DNA of 64,000 nt from the NCBI RefSeq assembly GCF_964275005.1, contig NC_092692.1, positions 15,717,006 to 15,781,005 of the forward strand, given 5' to 3'. A program made the translations under genes and the position numbers. The stretch is from Diadema setosum. Lineage: Eukaryota; Echinodermata; Echinoidea; Diadematoida; Diadematidae. Shown piece by piece: positions 12,101-25,356 of the stretch; the first letter of the stretch is position 1; each line of letters starts with the position of its first letter. The notes beneath the pieces were generated by a model that searched no databases, was not told where the DNA came from, and saw only the letters and a list, made by a program, of their open reading frames with translations.

Positions 12101-13667
12101 TTTTTGTTATTGTTGGGAAATGTGTTTCATGGTAACTCTATATTTTGAATGATAATCATATGACAATGTGATTTTAGTTAATTTTCAGATTTTTGGGCAA
12201 TTGATTTGAAATTCGGCATATGTGACTGTTATGATATGTGGGTGTGCACAATTCATCATTCTGTTCACGTTGAACATTGAGTTGTTGTGGTAACAGTATA
12301 CAAATTAATTGTTAGCTGAGTTTACATTCTCGGAGTTTGATTGGGTATTAATCACACTGAGTGATAGTTTTAGTTTTGATTTGTACACATGTGCTTCATT
12401 TTTATTTTTATGCTGACGACAATGATGATTATGTTTTAAGAGGTTAGAGGCTTAGGGTTGGGGGTCGGGTGAAAATCCAGGAATCTCCTACATTTATGTT
12501 GACGTATTTTTTTTTCAGTTTTTGAAATTAATGTATGAATATAAATGAAGTCAAGGGTTGGATGATTATATTGGAATTGTATAGTATTTTTTTATGTATT
12601 GAAGTTTGATAAGGGGTTGAGTGATAATTTTTTAATGATTGTTACATGTTTCTTAGGGGCAACATGTGTGGGTTCACATGCCCACGGGCAATAGTAAATG
12701 TATTTACTTTTGTGTGCCCTGACCCTCATGTAGTCTCCATTCATTTCATTTTCATTTGTGTAACGTGTACGGTACGGTGTATCCTTTGTAATGTTCATTC
12801 TGGTTTTTGTTTCATGTTTGTGATGTTAATGATATGTATCCTATATTCTTTACCTGGTCGAATAAATAATAATAATGATAATAATAATAATAATTTATCA
12901 TTTCCTCTTTAGACATTTCAAGGAATGTCAGCTTTGTGAGCTTCAGGTTATTGACAAAACATACCTATGTTACCAGTTACCACTGCCGATAGATTGTGGT
13001 GACACTGTTCTTTTGAGCACAATTTCCATCTCTCGCATACACTTGTGATACACACACAATCAGCTGCTATACGAAACACTCATTCAGCCTGATTGTTGGC
13101 CACTTTAACACCGTGTTTCTTTCAATTTGATAGTAAAAAAGTTCCATCTAAGATTTAAATTGAAATCAGCCTGGGTTAAGGTTTAATCAGTAAATTCCAA
13201 TTTATTGGCTTTGTCATAATAATATGATGCCTTCTCGCAACGTCGCATTCGATACCTTATAGGGTTTCCTGATTACCATTGGTTAGTCATTATGATAATA
13301 TATGAAGGGTTTGTTTGCAAAAACCGATAAGTCCATTTTTGAAGATTTTGAAGTACGATCTCTGTCATAAATTACAAAATAATACCTTTTAAATGATGTA
13401 TTGGTCACTACATGATAAAGGTATATTTTTGAAGTTATTGTCAAAAGAAGCAAAAATTTTCTTATTATTCTCTTTATTTTTCTTGACCTTTAATCGCAAA
13501 TATCTCCATTTGGCAAATATGGACTTATCGGTTTTTGCAAACAAACTCTTCATATGCTTAGAGTGAATTTGATGGCTGCCACACAAAGATATATTTCATT
13601 CTGAGCTCCTTCAACGATTTTGTTATGTATTGCTTGCTTGAAAAAAAAAATCATCTTGAAACTATTA

Positions 13668-13707
13668 TTCAATTCAATTCAATTCAATTCAATTCAATTC
13701 AATTCAA
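13668..13707. repeat. (AATTC)n microsatellite
   Basis: Perfect pentanucleotide array, about eight units. The same motif on the opposite strand reappears, much longer and more degenerate, at 36.47-36.65 kb. Confidence 0.9.
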
Positions 13708-13876
13708 TCATAGTTTATTTCCAATCAATCAACGAGAATCAAGAAAAAACATAGAACAAATTTCCAATCAACGAAAATCAAAACATAGTACAAAGTATAC
13801 ATGTCATGAAATGATATTGTTCAAACATTTGCAAAAGATTCATGTAGTATCCGAGATAAATTATATAACAACATAT

Positions 13877-13878
<2 letters not shown>

Positions 13879-13921
<43 letters not shown>

Positions 13922-14103
13922 AGTTAGGAGGAACAATACATATATACTTCGTGGACGGGCGGAAAATAGATTCGATTATGGAAAATAGTGATCCACTAAA
14001 AAGCAAACGTGGATCGCTAGATAAGTAATGAGTAAATAATATATCATTCGAGGGTTTTTTATAGCTATTATATTTGATATAGATTATCTAAATCATTTGT
14101 AAA

Positions 14104-14152
<49 letters not shown>
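13879..14152. repeat. Pair of (TA)n microsatellites
   Basis: Two TA arrays (13879-13917 and 14103-14152) separated by about 190 bases of non-repeat DNA. No hairpin core like the one at 755-821 is seen between them. Confidence 0.85.
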
Positions 14153-14158
<6 letters not shown>

Positions 14159-15377
14159 ATTGAGATACACAGGTCGGGAAAAAATATATAAGATATCAAT
14201 GCTAATGCCCGGACACTGTTCTTATGACTCGTTAATACAAGCGCAGCAAAAGTGGAGTGCGCGCCATGCAGAAAGCTAGTGGAATTAATTGACAAATGAA
14301 TTACAATGTAAGAAGCGTTTCAGCAGAATTATGATCCGTTACCCATATAGTCGTCAGTGATTAGTTTCACTGTCAAAATACCCCCACACCGACACACACA
14401 CACACACACACACCACATCACACAATGCACTGAACTAGACTACTCAATATCAGAATATATCAGAGTAACTGAACGTCTTGGGAGTCATCTTATCAGCCCA
14501 TTTACAAGCCACCTTTTGTTTCTTATTGGCAGTATATACTAACTTATTAATCTTATCTTTGTGTTTTTAAGTTTCAGACTTATATGTCTTACACAGTATG
14601 TTAACATCAGTCTTTTCAGTACGCCTGAAAATATCCCATGAGACATGCATTACTAGGATATCTTATTAAAGATCATCATTTTGGATACAATTTTGGTTAA
14701 TTTGACAAATTCACTCAACTAAATGTATGTAAGAATATGAAATGTTGGTGTCCACCCTCAGTTTATTCTCTCCAATCATTTTAGAGCGCAGGTTTTTCCC
14801 TACTTATAATGAAAAAAAAAAACATTGGATTTTTTTTCTAAATCCGTAGCTGAGATGCTTATACCGTATTCATTCTTTAATTTCTTCTCTGGTTTGATTT
14901 TTTTTTTTTTTTTTTTTTGGGGGGGGGGGGAATTCATTGTTTTGCAATCTTTACAATTGTACATCTTCAAAGAAAAACAAAACTTCAACGGTTGCAAAAT
15001 TTTGCAGCCCGGTTGTTAACTTTTACTATTAAAAGGTTTGATTCCACATAACCAATTCTTCGCTCTTTACATTTGCTGCCTGTAATAAAGGATAATCTTT
15101 AAGATTCTGTTATTATAGTACATCATTCAGTTCATTCTCTTTCCCCAGTTGTTTTCCCGCTTACGCAATGCTCGAGTTATACGATGTAACATGCATCGCC
15201 AAAGCATTTCATATGTATAGGACACTCTTTGTATTAAAAGAGAATACATGGAGATTATTATGTTGATGTAGTTAGTACTACCAATTGCAGTGCTTTATTA
15301 TTCCGTCAATCGAATCAGACATGTGCAAATTTATACAGGTACTTCACACTCATTTGCATTTAGAAGATATTAAGCTA

Positions 15378-15977
15378 TTACACTAAAAATATTTTTGCAT
15401 CAACCTCTTCTGCGATGAGCTCTATTTTCTCCAGTAAACAAGAACACTTCCTTTCAATAGCCTCATCTCTATTTAATCCATAACAATCCTTTAATGCATT
15501 TTCAGACTGTATCTGGAAATTCGTATCCTTTGTCCCAATGCACTTTCGCATCATTACAGTAGAAATAACGTACTCCACATAATACTGCAAAAGTTGACCT
15601 GCTTTTGTTTTTAAATCAAAATGAAACTTTCTTGCACCATACGAAATTGTTTTTCACAACTCGCAATTTTCATATGTGCACTTCGCAATTACAAGCCTAT
15701 TTATCATATCACACAGTCTTTCCCGTTTGAACTGACCTCAGCTGCTACATCCCTTCTCCATATTGGACAAAGTCCTTTCTTTCTTCTTCTCCTTCTCCTC
15801 CTCCTTTCTTTCTTTTTTTTTTCTTCTAATTGAGGCCATCAATGTACAAACACTGTTCTTTACATTTCTCGCAGCATCACAGCACAAAATTGACAATTCT
15901 CTCAGTCTGTATTTGTCTTTAATGCACTTTGTTTCATTTTTTTCAACTAAATAAACAATACATTCGACTTTAGGCAT
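15378..15977 (-). other. Two coding-like, cysteine-bearing stretches (unassigned)
   Basis: On the minus strand, 15977-15830 reads MPKVECIVYLV... with KCIKDKYRLREL and paired CC. The stretch 15580-15378 reads ...KCIGTKDTNFQIQ then CYGLNRDEAIERKCSCLL and a stop. The second is preceded by an acceptor-like CTTTTGCAG, and the first contains a plausible GTAAAG donor. Both share a KCI-x(n)-C pattern. Together they could be exons of a small cysteine-containing protein, but the family is not recognised, the intervening sequence is low complexity, and chance ORFs cannot be excluded. Confidence 0.22.
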
Positions 15978-17479
15978 TATTTACTATTTGCAGATGAAAC
16001 AAAAACGCAGCATTAGTGCTTTAGAATAGTTCTAAAATGTAAGTTAGGGATATAAATAACAACTGTAAACATTTGAATCCGTAGTATCGATGTTAAGTAT
16101 TGTTAAATACACAAAATGTTAACAATAGTTATAATAAAAAAAAAAAGATGTTTCCAGACTAAACCGTCTACAGTTATGGTTTATTAAGAAAGATGCTGAT
16201 ATCTCTTTATATTTAAGGCTTTATCACCAAATTTTTATATGGTAGGATGTCTTGTGATACAACAGACCTACATATTTGCATCAAATGTGATATCTTGAAT
16301 TTTTTAAAATCACTGCTCCCATAAAAAGGTAAATTGGACCTTTAATAAGGTTAGTATAATTTTAAATAATTCATAAATCGAAATTTCAGTTTAATCTTCA
16401 GAAACACCCCTGAAAGAGGATTCAAACATACAATTATTGCAGTATAACAGAAGAAAGCGAACATTATGGTAGCAATGGTATGATCAAATACTGATTGAAG
16501 AAATGCATGTAAGTTCGAGTTACAGTAGCTACATAACATAACATAACATAACATAACGTAACATAACATAACATAACAAAGACATTAACTAAAAAAGCAT
16601 ACCCATTACAGTAAAATCAACTTGATCTACGTCAACTACTGTATACAGGCAGCAAAAAAAAAAGTACATAAGTAGTTGTACTTATTTTCTTTTTTGGTCC
16701 ACTTCCGAAATAATCTGGTATAACTCATGTCATCCTAAATAATTAAAAATTGAAATTTGTTTATGATATTGTGAAAACTACAACTTTGATTTGGCCGTCA
16801 CCACCAAATGGCACCTTTACCTTATAGAAACACCAAGACCAATAAGTTTCTTGAAGTACAAAACTTGCAGTTGAAAGACGGTTAAACACAATGAGGAATT
16901 ATACAGCACAGTTGAAATCAAAATGGCAAAACTCGGGAAAGGTTTAATCCTACATGCGACATAAGGTAACTTTGATACCAATTATTGCATTTTTGCAGTA
17001 TAAGAGAGAAAAAAAATGAGGGCTTCCTTGTGAGATACCGTGCCTAAGTTTGGTACACTGTAATTGTCTTTTGTCTACATACATTGTTGAAACACTGGTC
17101 AATGATCAAACCACTTAAACAAGAAATATTAACATTGTCTTCAAGTATGGTCTCAACAAGCTCGCGAATTTGGAACGAGACGGAAGAATGAGTTGTATAG
17201 ATATTACACCACGATTGTTTTCGTTGTCGCTCAAAAGAGAGATATGCGGTATTAAAAAATTACAACCATCAATTCGGACAATACCACTTCCTTAATGCCA
17301 CTTAATAGAAATCTTTCATGACTGCAGGAAATGACTAGGTGAAACACTGATAACTAGGCCAATAATTAATGTTGATTTTGTCAACACGCCAACAAAAAAG
17401 CGAGCTGCATTTCAGCCCGACTGATTTCAGCTCTAATGATTCGATCGTGATGAACATAGTATGGGGACGAGGCTTCAAA
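15978..17479. other. Intergenic downstream of TspL-B
   Basis: No gene seen. An (ACATA)n array with one variant unit occupies about 16530-16577. The remainder is AT-rich and probably contains the TspL-B 3' UTR. Confidence 0.45.
16530..16577. repeat. (ACATA)n microsatellite
   Basis: Pentanucleotide array of about nine units, one reading ACGTA. Confidence 0.9.
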
Positions 17480-20400
17480 TTAGACCATTCTAGAGTAGGA
17501 GCTCAACTTCGCTTTCTTCATCAGCAGGTAGACGGGCTCGCGGATGCTCATCAAAACGGTCTTGACGATGAAGAAGATGAAGGCGAGGGAGACCAGCACG
17601 CCGGCGTAGATGAAGGCGGGACTGCTGGTTTCATTGCCGTTAGCCACCATGATGGCGCTCAGAGCCCATACGAACGTCGGGTAGACCATGAAGACGTATC
17701 GCGTGTAGCGGTCAATGATCCAGAGATCGAAGACGAAGAAGAGGATAAGATCGGTGGCGAGAATGGTGAGGGAGACGTAAGTTGCTGTATCGCTGGAGAA
17801 GGAGAAGAAACAGGGAGAAGGACAAAAAGGAGACGAATTAAGGCGAACAACTTGATAACACAGTACAGAAAGTGCAAAAAGCATAAAATAATACGGACGA
17901 TCGCTTCCATACCTGGAGAACAAAAACTCTGGATTAGGCGCAGTTCGTAAAGAGTCTTATTCTCTCTACTTCTATGTTGTTTTATTTTGTTGTTTTGACA
18001 ACTATTTCACCGTATGTGGTCATTACAGGCATGCATTTTCCTAGCGGTCACGAAAAGTGGACTAGGAACACGTTCAGCTCAGGCAAATGCATTGTTTATC
18101 AGAAAGCAGGCCTCACTAATTAAGAGTCGTGGAAAAATTATCTAACAAGCAGACAAACGTACTAGAGTGAAAGGAACCATTTGACATTCTTTTTTTTTTC
18201 GGAACATGGACCTACAATAGCATATCAGACACTTATGACATACGTAAGTAGCATCTAAGCTGTGCTGTTAATGTTGTTATTTATTGTTGCATGTAGTCGT
18301 GACGGTGTAAAGTGATGAGTATCTGCTATTGTTTAACATACCTGGAGAAACCAAAGTCGTATATGATGGCAACGGACATGTTGACGGTAGTGGCCACTGT
18401 GGCCCAGGCAGTGTAGATAGCCAGACCATTGTGGATCAGGATGCGGTAACACCAAAGGTCGGGCCTGCAGAATACAGAGACGAGGAAGGTGGTTTGAGTG
18501 GCAGGAATATGACAGCGTCGATTGACAAGGCCGGTTTTGAAAATGTATGACTGTTAGTATGTACGGGCAGCAAGTCATATGGCGTCTAAGACAGCGACCT
18601 TCTATTCAGAATAACACTATTTAAAAGTGCCACGGTGATACTGTTCGCTGGCTGCAAACAATTAATTACCTATAGACCCTATACATGCAAGGCACATGAT
18701 CGTCCGTGTTCACAGGGGTCGAAGGAAGTATGCGAAACACACCACTTCGATGCGTCTTCCGAGTTCTAGAAAAGAAAAGAGGAGTCCCTTGACGCTCTTC
18801 TGCGCTTCAGAGTTAGGACCTCATGTCGGGTTATTATACATGCAACACCCGATTCCTCGGAGCTATACTGAGCCATGTTTTCAAACCATACTTGGGCTTC
18901 AGTACCGTGAATCTATACTGTTCCACGTATCATTGCTAAACTAGTACCAGAACGATACCTTCCTGAAGGCTGAAGAGTGTTTTATCATTACGTTGCACTT
19001 TATCTCTGAAATAACAACAAAATTTTAAACGTTGATTAGTAAATCGTTTCGGTCATTCCCGTGGACTACACCAGGTAGGTGTGTGTGTGTCTCTCTCTCT
19101 CTCTCATATTTCCCTGACTGTATTAAGGAAGATTCAGAGGCCAAACGGTTTGCGCTAAGAGGAGGTAGGTTGCTTGGTTTTGTTTTGTTTTTGTTGTTGT
19201 TGTTGTTGAGGGGTTTTTTTGTGCTCATTTTTCATCCGAGAAGATGGCTGGATAGCTCATATCATCTGTAATAGCTGGTCTTCCATGGGGTCCAGTTGGA
19301 TGTGAGGCAGACCATTTCACAGGGTTCTCCACCCTGCTCTTTGTGATGAACAAGAAGCGGGATCTTTTAGGTACATGAGCGTGACTCTCTCACACATCGG
19401 ACCTCCACTTGCAGGACAAGTTCACCTTCACAAACATAAGGATTAAGAGAATGCAGCAATATCATTAGAACACATCAGTGAAAGTTTGAGGAAAATTGGA
19501 CAATCGATGCAAAAGTTACGAATTTTTAAAATTTTTGTGTTGGAACCGCTGGATGAGGAGACTACTAAGGCTCGTGATGTCATATGAGTACAACAGTATA
19601 AAGAAAATGCTAAGAAAATTCAACATATTTTCACTTTTTTCGCATTTTATTCCGCATTTTTTTTTATAAGAAAAGAGCACTTGACTTGCCTCTTTCCAAA
19701 GGCAATGGGAATAATATTACCCGTAACATTATTATGTAAGTAACGAGTCAAGGGAAAGTGTACTTTTTTCAAAAGATGAAATTTTGTGAAATTCTCTTTA
19801 TATTTTCCTTATATTGTTGTACGCATGTGACATCATACACTGCAGTAGTCTTCTCATCCAGCGGTGACTGCACAAAAACTTCAAAAATTCATAACTTTTG
19901 AACGGATTGTCCGATTTTCCTCAAACTTTCAACGATGTGTTCCACTAATATTGCTACATTCTCTCAATCCTTATGTTAATGAAGGTGAACTTGTCCTTTA
20001 AATGTCAAATTCGAGGGATTAAGTGTTTTGCCTCCTTAGCAGAGGGTATTGTACGCTTAGAGACAACATTGCCTAAGTGAGACTCGAGAATCGAACCGGG
20101 GTCATTTTGACTGGGAGGCCAACGCCCTACCGACAGAGCCAATCACCGGTAACAGAGCAGAGGGTAAAACCCTTGGTGGTTGGTGGTAAAGAGAGGTGGT
20201 GATTATACTTACTCGGCGAAAGACTTGAGCTCGCTGAGGAACTGGTTGACCCTTGAAAGGCTACTTATCAAACAGGCATAGAGGGTAAGGGCAATGAGCA
20301 GCAAGGCAACCGTGGATCGGGTCAGATACTCGCGGTCCCACAAAAAGAGCCAACAGATGCTCGCCGCGTTGTTCATGCAGAAGATGGTGAGGAAAGGAAT

Positions 20401-21599
20401 GGTGACCACGGGCGGGTTGAGGTAGGTCGGCCCCTGGCTGTTCCGCCGACACAGCGTGGTCAGCATGTATATCAACCATGCCAGCGTCCATAGGTAGATC
20501 AGCCCCCAGATGGAGAAGGCATAGGGTGCCGGGGTGACTGGCGTCGGGTATTTGGCGGAGAGATTGGCGATTGTGCTGTGGAACCAGCCTGTTATAAGTA
20601 TAGCGTTATATAAGACAATAATGACGTTTTCTGTCACTCACCTGCAACAGTTATGATATTTAAGCACTAGATTAGCAGATCTTAAATAATTACCACTCAT
20701 GCTTTGAGAGTATGAAGGGAGAAAAGTTGTGACAGTGAAAATATGAAGTGAAAGCCTTCTCTTTTGTGACATAAAATATGGCGACTGAAGTTACAATGTA
20801 CTGTGATGCCTTGAACAAAATTTAATATCCTCACTGTTCCTCAGTTTCGGTAGAAGTAATGACTCGAACTAAGCTTCATGATTGTTTTGATTAAACACAA
20901 AAGATAACCTTACTCATAGCAATGACAATGACTGGCCATCAGCTCAGTCAATCCATACTTATGCTGACGGTCTTCTGCTTCCTTGTCAAATCAAATGTAC
21001 TGCCTTTTCTGTATTTGATTATATGCAACCATAAATGTTTACAATGATTTTGTTATGCATGTAGTATAAAGTGTACTTCTGTATTGCAACTTTGTCATAT
21101 TATGGTTATGTTTCGTTTAAGTTTGTCACATCCCTGTAATCTATTTTGATTTGATTTGAGAAGCTGAATAAATGAATACGAACGAAAGATTATATCACAT
21201 AAGCAGAAAGATAGTTATCACATAAATAGAAAGATAGACAGAAAAAAAAGAGATAGAGATTGTGATGCTTAAAGAGGTACTACAAAGAAAGAGGAAAATT
21301 ATTTAAAAAAAAGAAAGGGACAGAGATACAGTACCTGAGAGAGAATTGAAATGAATCGGTGGCGCAAAATGTGACTCGCACATGGCTGTGGGCGAGTATC
21401 ATAGAGAAAGAGAACTGTGACGACATATGTGGGAGAGAGTGATATCATACAAATATTCAGCGCAGACGTGGTTATAGGTAGCCTTACCTAGAGACAACGG
21501 CGAGTCGGGGCCGACAGAGGACTGGAAACTGGTGAAGAGGTTGACGAGAAAAGCGATAAGGGCCACCACCATGCCCTGTGGTACGGTCACTATGTCCAT
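17480..21599 (-). CDS. TspO/MBR-like eight-pass membrane protein, paralog B (TspL-B)
   Basis: Four coding exons on the minus strand: 21599-21488 (112 bp), 20588-20213 (376 bp), 18464-18342 (123 bp) and 17792-17480 (313 bp). Introns are GT-AG in phases 1, 2 and 2; 307 residues. The start codon ATGGACATAG opens directly into helix 1. The family blocks are VTPAPYAFSIWGLIY, GPTYLNPPVV, ASICWLFLWDREYL, YTAWATVATTVNMS and IIDRYTRYVF. The asparagine in the third-helix motif (LN..FN in A and C) is partly changed (MNNAASICW). The C-terminal tail SSYSRMV matches the SVYSRLV end of paralog C. Intron 2 hosts a foldback element and a SINE. Substrate is unknown; TspO-like function is inferred from motifs only. 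Divergently oriented relative to TspL-C about 7.8 kb away. Confidence 0.85.
19413..19997. mobile_element. TTAA-flanked foldback element, AGGACA family, copy 1
   Basis: Long inverted-repeat element of about 585 bp in TspL-B intron 2. The left arm starts AGGACAAGTTCACC and the right arm ends GGTGAACTTGTCCT, followed by TTAA. The arms pair over most of the length (for example GCTGGATGAGGAGACTACT against its complement near 19.85 kb). No ORF; a non-autonomous MITE-type element. Related copies lie at 31.2 kb and 58.5 kb. Confidence 0.85.
20020..20145 (-). mobile_element. tRNA-derived SINE fragment
   Basis: Read on the minus strand, GGCTCTGTCGGTAGGGCG resembles an A box and GGTTCGATTCTCG a B box about 35 bases on, as in the promoter of a tRNA-headed SINE. 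It lies immediately beside the foldback element in TspL-B intron 2. The tail is short or lost. Confidence 0.6.
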
Positions 21600-22526
21600 C
21601 GCTGTTTGCTCTGTAACCTTACCGAGTTCCGACTATTTTAATGGGTATGAGGCTATTCGTTGTTGTTTTTTTTTAAAGAAGAAAGATAAACCAAACAAAC
21701 AGCCTGAATAAATACATATCGGATAATCATACTTATAAAATGGATTTAAATGAATGAGTAAGAAAGAACGTATGCAGGCCGACATGAATGAAAAAAAAAA
21801 ACAACAACTAGCTTGCAAGACTGGTGTCATGTTAACATATTCATCATTGCTTGCCTTCATCATTGATTTTCTTACATTGTATGCCTACGTCACCTGCTGA
21901 AAACGAGTTTGAGTACTCCTGAACAATAGCTGCAATGTCACTTTAATCAAAATTTCCAAATCACTATGACACTTATAGTGTGTAACAATAAATAATCATT
22001 ATTGCTTATTTGACGGAGGTCCTCTACGTTAATACGTTTTGAACATATGGCTAATTTCTATTTTGTCATGTTTCATATAAATGTTATGAGAATGGATAGC
22101 TCATGAAAGCAAGCATACAATGACACTTTGTATATAATCAAGTATACAATAATACAGAGCGAGGTGTTTTGACGGGTGATAAATGATGAAATAAATAATA
22201 CCGTTCAAAAACCAATTACATTGATTATATCTGTTGATTTTTTGTTTGCGGAAAATGAAACAAACAGAAAGAATTAAACTCCAAAAATCCCCAAAGTCAG
22301 CCCAACAAAAGATACCAAACTAGTTCTAAAGTGGCTTCATATAGTAAGAAGTAACAAAGTAATCTGCTTGAAACTCACGACTGTCTTTCAAATCTACTCA
22401 TATTAGCTATTCAGATATTCGGGGCTGACACACTCTGCTACACGTTTCCACTCCTTCCGAGTGCACAGGTGACTATTGTTTGAGCGTTGTGTTGTTGCAT
22501 AGAATTATTATGTTGTAGCAGTTACA

Positions 22527-22662
22527 TGCCCGTAACTAGGGGGCTGCAGGGGTTTCGCGGAACCCCCCATTTGTCAGCAGCCGAAAAAAAAATAAAAGAG
22601 GTACAAAGAACAAATAACTTGACACCCCCCCCCCCCCCGCATAAAAATCCTAGTTACGGACC
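22527..22662. mobile_element. Small GC/homopolymer-rich inverted-repeat element
   Basis: Bounded by CCGTAACTAGG (22530-22540) and its complement CCTAGTTACGG (22649-22659). The inside holds GGGGGCTGCAGGGG, a poly-A run and poly-C, the same ingredients as the element in the GPCR at 45.3 kb. About 130 bp, no ORF. Target duplication not clear. Confidence 0.65.
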
Positions 22663-25097
22663 TGAACTAGTAGTGATATTGATGGTGCCCTTTCGTTTTG
22701 TTTTGATGACAAAATTGATGCCACAGCTTGGTTTTACCAGCTTCGATATCGGACATGTATGTCGATTATTCAGGAAAGTTGGTTACTCAATGCGAGCTGC
22801 CAAATAGGCCATTTTTTTTAATTCATATTTACATGGATCTATATTTTTCTACTTACACTGTAATATTTGATTATAGACCACATGGTCAGTTTTGTTATTT
22901 ACATTCATTTCCCTTTTCATCTGAAAACACAGAACATGGTATTCCTTCAACTTGTTCTGTCTTTTCATTGTCATGCATTGTACACTTGGAATCAAGTTAT
23001 AGTATTTCTTCTTGTTTAAAACGTGTCGGGCAGATTTTGATTTGTATGGAAACCAATGGGTTCTCAATGGTAAAGCAAAATGTATATGTAGACATAATAT
23101 ATAATTGAATATTCCAGGAGTGTATCTCCTGCAAAGTGCAAGTTATTACCTCTATGAAATTTAGCCTAACCATTCTCTTAGTGTTATTGCGGCGTTGACA
23201 ATGATGTACAGCTAGCCTTGCCACACGAGAAAAGGTCAAATGAACTATGCCTTTTACACCATGAATTCAATACGGCACGGCAAGAATGACACGGACTGAT
23301 GTCAGTTTACGTAGACCTGGTAGACGTACATGTACAGGTGAACCCTGGAATGGTATGTACTAGTGATAGTCCTGTGTGATATAGTTATGCATTTAGCTCT
23401 CAAGAATCATATCCCATTTGCCAATAACAATGCAAGGCTCGCAGAAGAGTTATGAATAGTCAACGTACTGATATTACTTGTTTGTGTAAGGTATATATAC
23501 TAGTACTTATAACCAATCATGCTGCGATCACAACCCGAACTGAATTGATCAACGACTCGTTTGGTGTCTATTATGTGACTGACAGTACATGTATATGTCA
23601 TGACACGTCAGTATACAGTAGGACCTATAGCTTTAATGCCCATGCACTTAGCTGTAATGAATAGGCATTGCACATGATAAAGTAGCCCGACCCAGACAGA
23701 CGCCGTGCAACTTGTGTATACACTGACAAAGCTGAAGGTCATGCTATATACTAGTAAGGTACGAAATGCCCTATGTACCAAAGCACATGTAAGATAGTAA
23801 CCGATGTCGTTTTCGCTGTATACTGGCAATCCGACAAAACATATATTCAGCATGCACTGCCCCAGGCGATTATACTCATCATATACTACATATACACGCA
23901 GAACCTTCGTGCATATGGGTAGAGCGTAGGTAGTCGGGGACAATACGGATGGCAGACGTAATTGTATGAACGCAAGTATACCGAAGCACAGTCAGTGCCT
24001 TTATCAGATTGTCGAGCTTTTATTACGGTACGTGGTAAAAGGGTACAATTTACATACTGCTCTTGTAATCCTGCTTACCGTTTCTCGGCACCACGGTCAC
24101 GTTGTAGTGTATGCTTGAAGCTAAATTTTATAGCACTTGGCACGTGTAGTCGGAGAACGTCGTAGATAGCTTTTTAATCTCCCCGTTATCACTACATGAG
24201 TTGACCATCGGGATCCGCAGCGATGCGATGATACGGAATTAACCACCTGTTTGATATGGTGGCGTGTCGTACCAACGTGATTGGATCAAAACAAACTGCA
24301 TATAATTATACACTACATGTATATTACCATAACCATACTCTATCTCGTGATCCCTGTTCAGTCTTTCGACCTGCTTGTTTATCGTTCGATCCTCTCTCCC
24401 TCTCTCCCCCCTCTCCTTCCCTCCCTCAATCTGCCTCTATATGGGACAGTCAACATGAACTTTGATCTGCTCTTATAGTCTCATCAATCACTGCTGCATA
24501 TGATCAATGGTTTCATTATGATTATGTAGCGCCCTATGTAAACACTTAATGTACGCTGATGTAACGCGAACGAGACCACGTGACTCAGTAATGGCTTCAT
24601 AAATCAAACAAAGCCTGTCTTATTGTTTTGTTAATGATTCTTAATGTGCTTGAATGTTTATGTTATTGAAAGTAAAGAAGGGTGCTTTGAGCGTTATAAC
24701 GGAAATTCTAGCAATGTCAGATTGATTTCATAATGACCATTTCAACTGCTTTACCATGATTGTGACTTTAATTTCTTTTTTTTTTTTTAAGCGAGTTAGG
24801 TATAAAATTTGTTATAATGTAGCGAGTACATTGCCTCTCGATGCTTGTATTACAGCTCTATTCATAAATCATTCATAACTCAAGAAACTCTTTGCAACAA
24901 AGTTTACACACAAAAAACACACACACACACACAAACACACGTATATTGTATTCATTATGATATAATGATATATGCCGTATATATAGTACAATATGCACCG
25001 AATTATTATGTAACATTTTTGTAATGCAATAAAATAACACTTAGCTTCTCATCTTACACTATGTTTAATTCCTTGTCATAAGAAATGGGCTGCATTG

Positions 25098-25100
<3 letters not shown>

Positions 25101-25131
<31 letters not shown>
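25101..25131. repeat. (TA)n microsatellite
   Basis: Dinucleotide array directly preceding the LINE-like relic at 25.14 kb. Confidence 0.9.
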
Positions 25132-25134
<3 letters not shown>

Positions 25135-25137
<3 letters not shown>

Positions 25138-25356
25138 CAAAGAGTCTCTTCCCATTGGTCATGTAGTATCCGCCGATCTAAGAGAATGCAAAGTCGCAGG
25201 AGGAATTATGATTCCACCCCACGTAGTAACAACTAATCAACGACAAGACATAGTAGTCTTTCTAGAAAGAGTAAAGCAAATCCTGACTGTTGAATTGACC
25301 GCACCATTCGAACCTGTTACATCGATGCCTCCCATGAAAAAAGTAGAGAAATAAGA
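25135..25356 (+). mobile_element. Retroelement coding relic (LINE-like, downstream of RT)
   Basis: A short open stretch reading IPPHVVTTNQRQDIVVFLE...ILTVELTAPFEPV resembles the conserved block that follows the reverse transcriptase in many animal LINE-type elements (pattern Q-R-P-D-I-V ... V-E-L-T-x-P-F-E). It is isolated, about 70 codons, with no RT next to it. Family not resolved; call rests on motif memory. Confidence 0.42.

Larger units (their letters stand above)
9216..15300. other. Long intergenic stretch, no gene seen
   Basis: About 6 kb between TspL-A and TspL-B without a convincing ORF. Contents: GT runs at about 10500-10522 and 11479-11500, ACAG repeats at 10593-10618, AAAC repeats at 11850-11875 and AAT repeats at 12866-12895. 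An AATTC array lies at 13668-13707, TA arrays at 13879-13917 and 14103-14152, CA repeats at 14390-14412, and a T/G homopolymer at 14899-14930. The stretch 12.4-12.9 kb ending GAATAAATAATAATAATG could be the 3' tail of an old LINE, but no ORF supports that. Confidence 0.5.

Noticed and set aside
17369-17950. 193-residue + strand ORF
   Set aside because: Antisense shadow of TspL-B exon 4; the minus strand has splice sites and family motifs.
20121-20140. Possible tRNA gene
   Set aside because: Only A-box-like and B-box-like stretches are present and no cloverleaf can be folded; it fits a SINE head better.
25085-25354. Host gene starting in the TA array
   Set aside because: The YIYIYI lead is microsatellite translation; the remaining block matches a retroelement pattern, so it is annotated as a relic.
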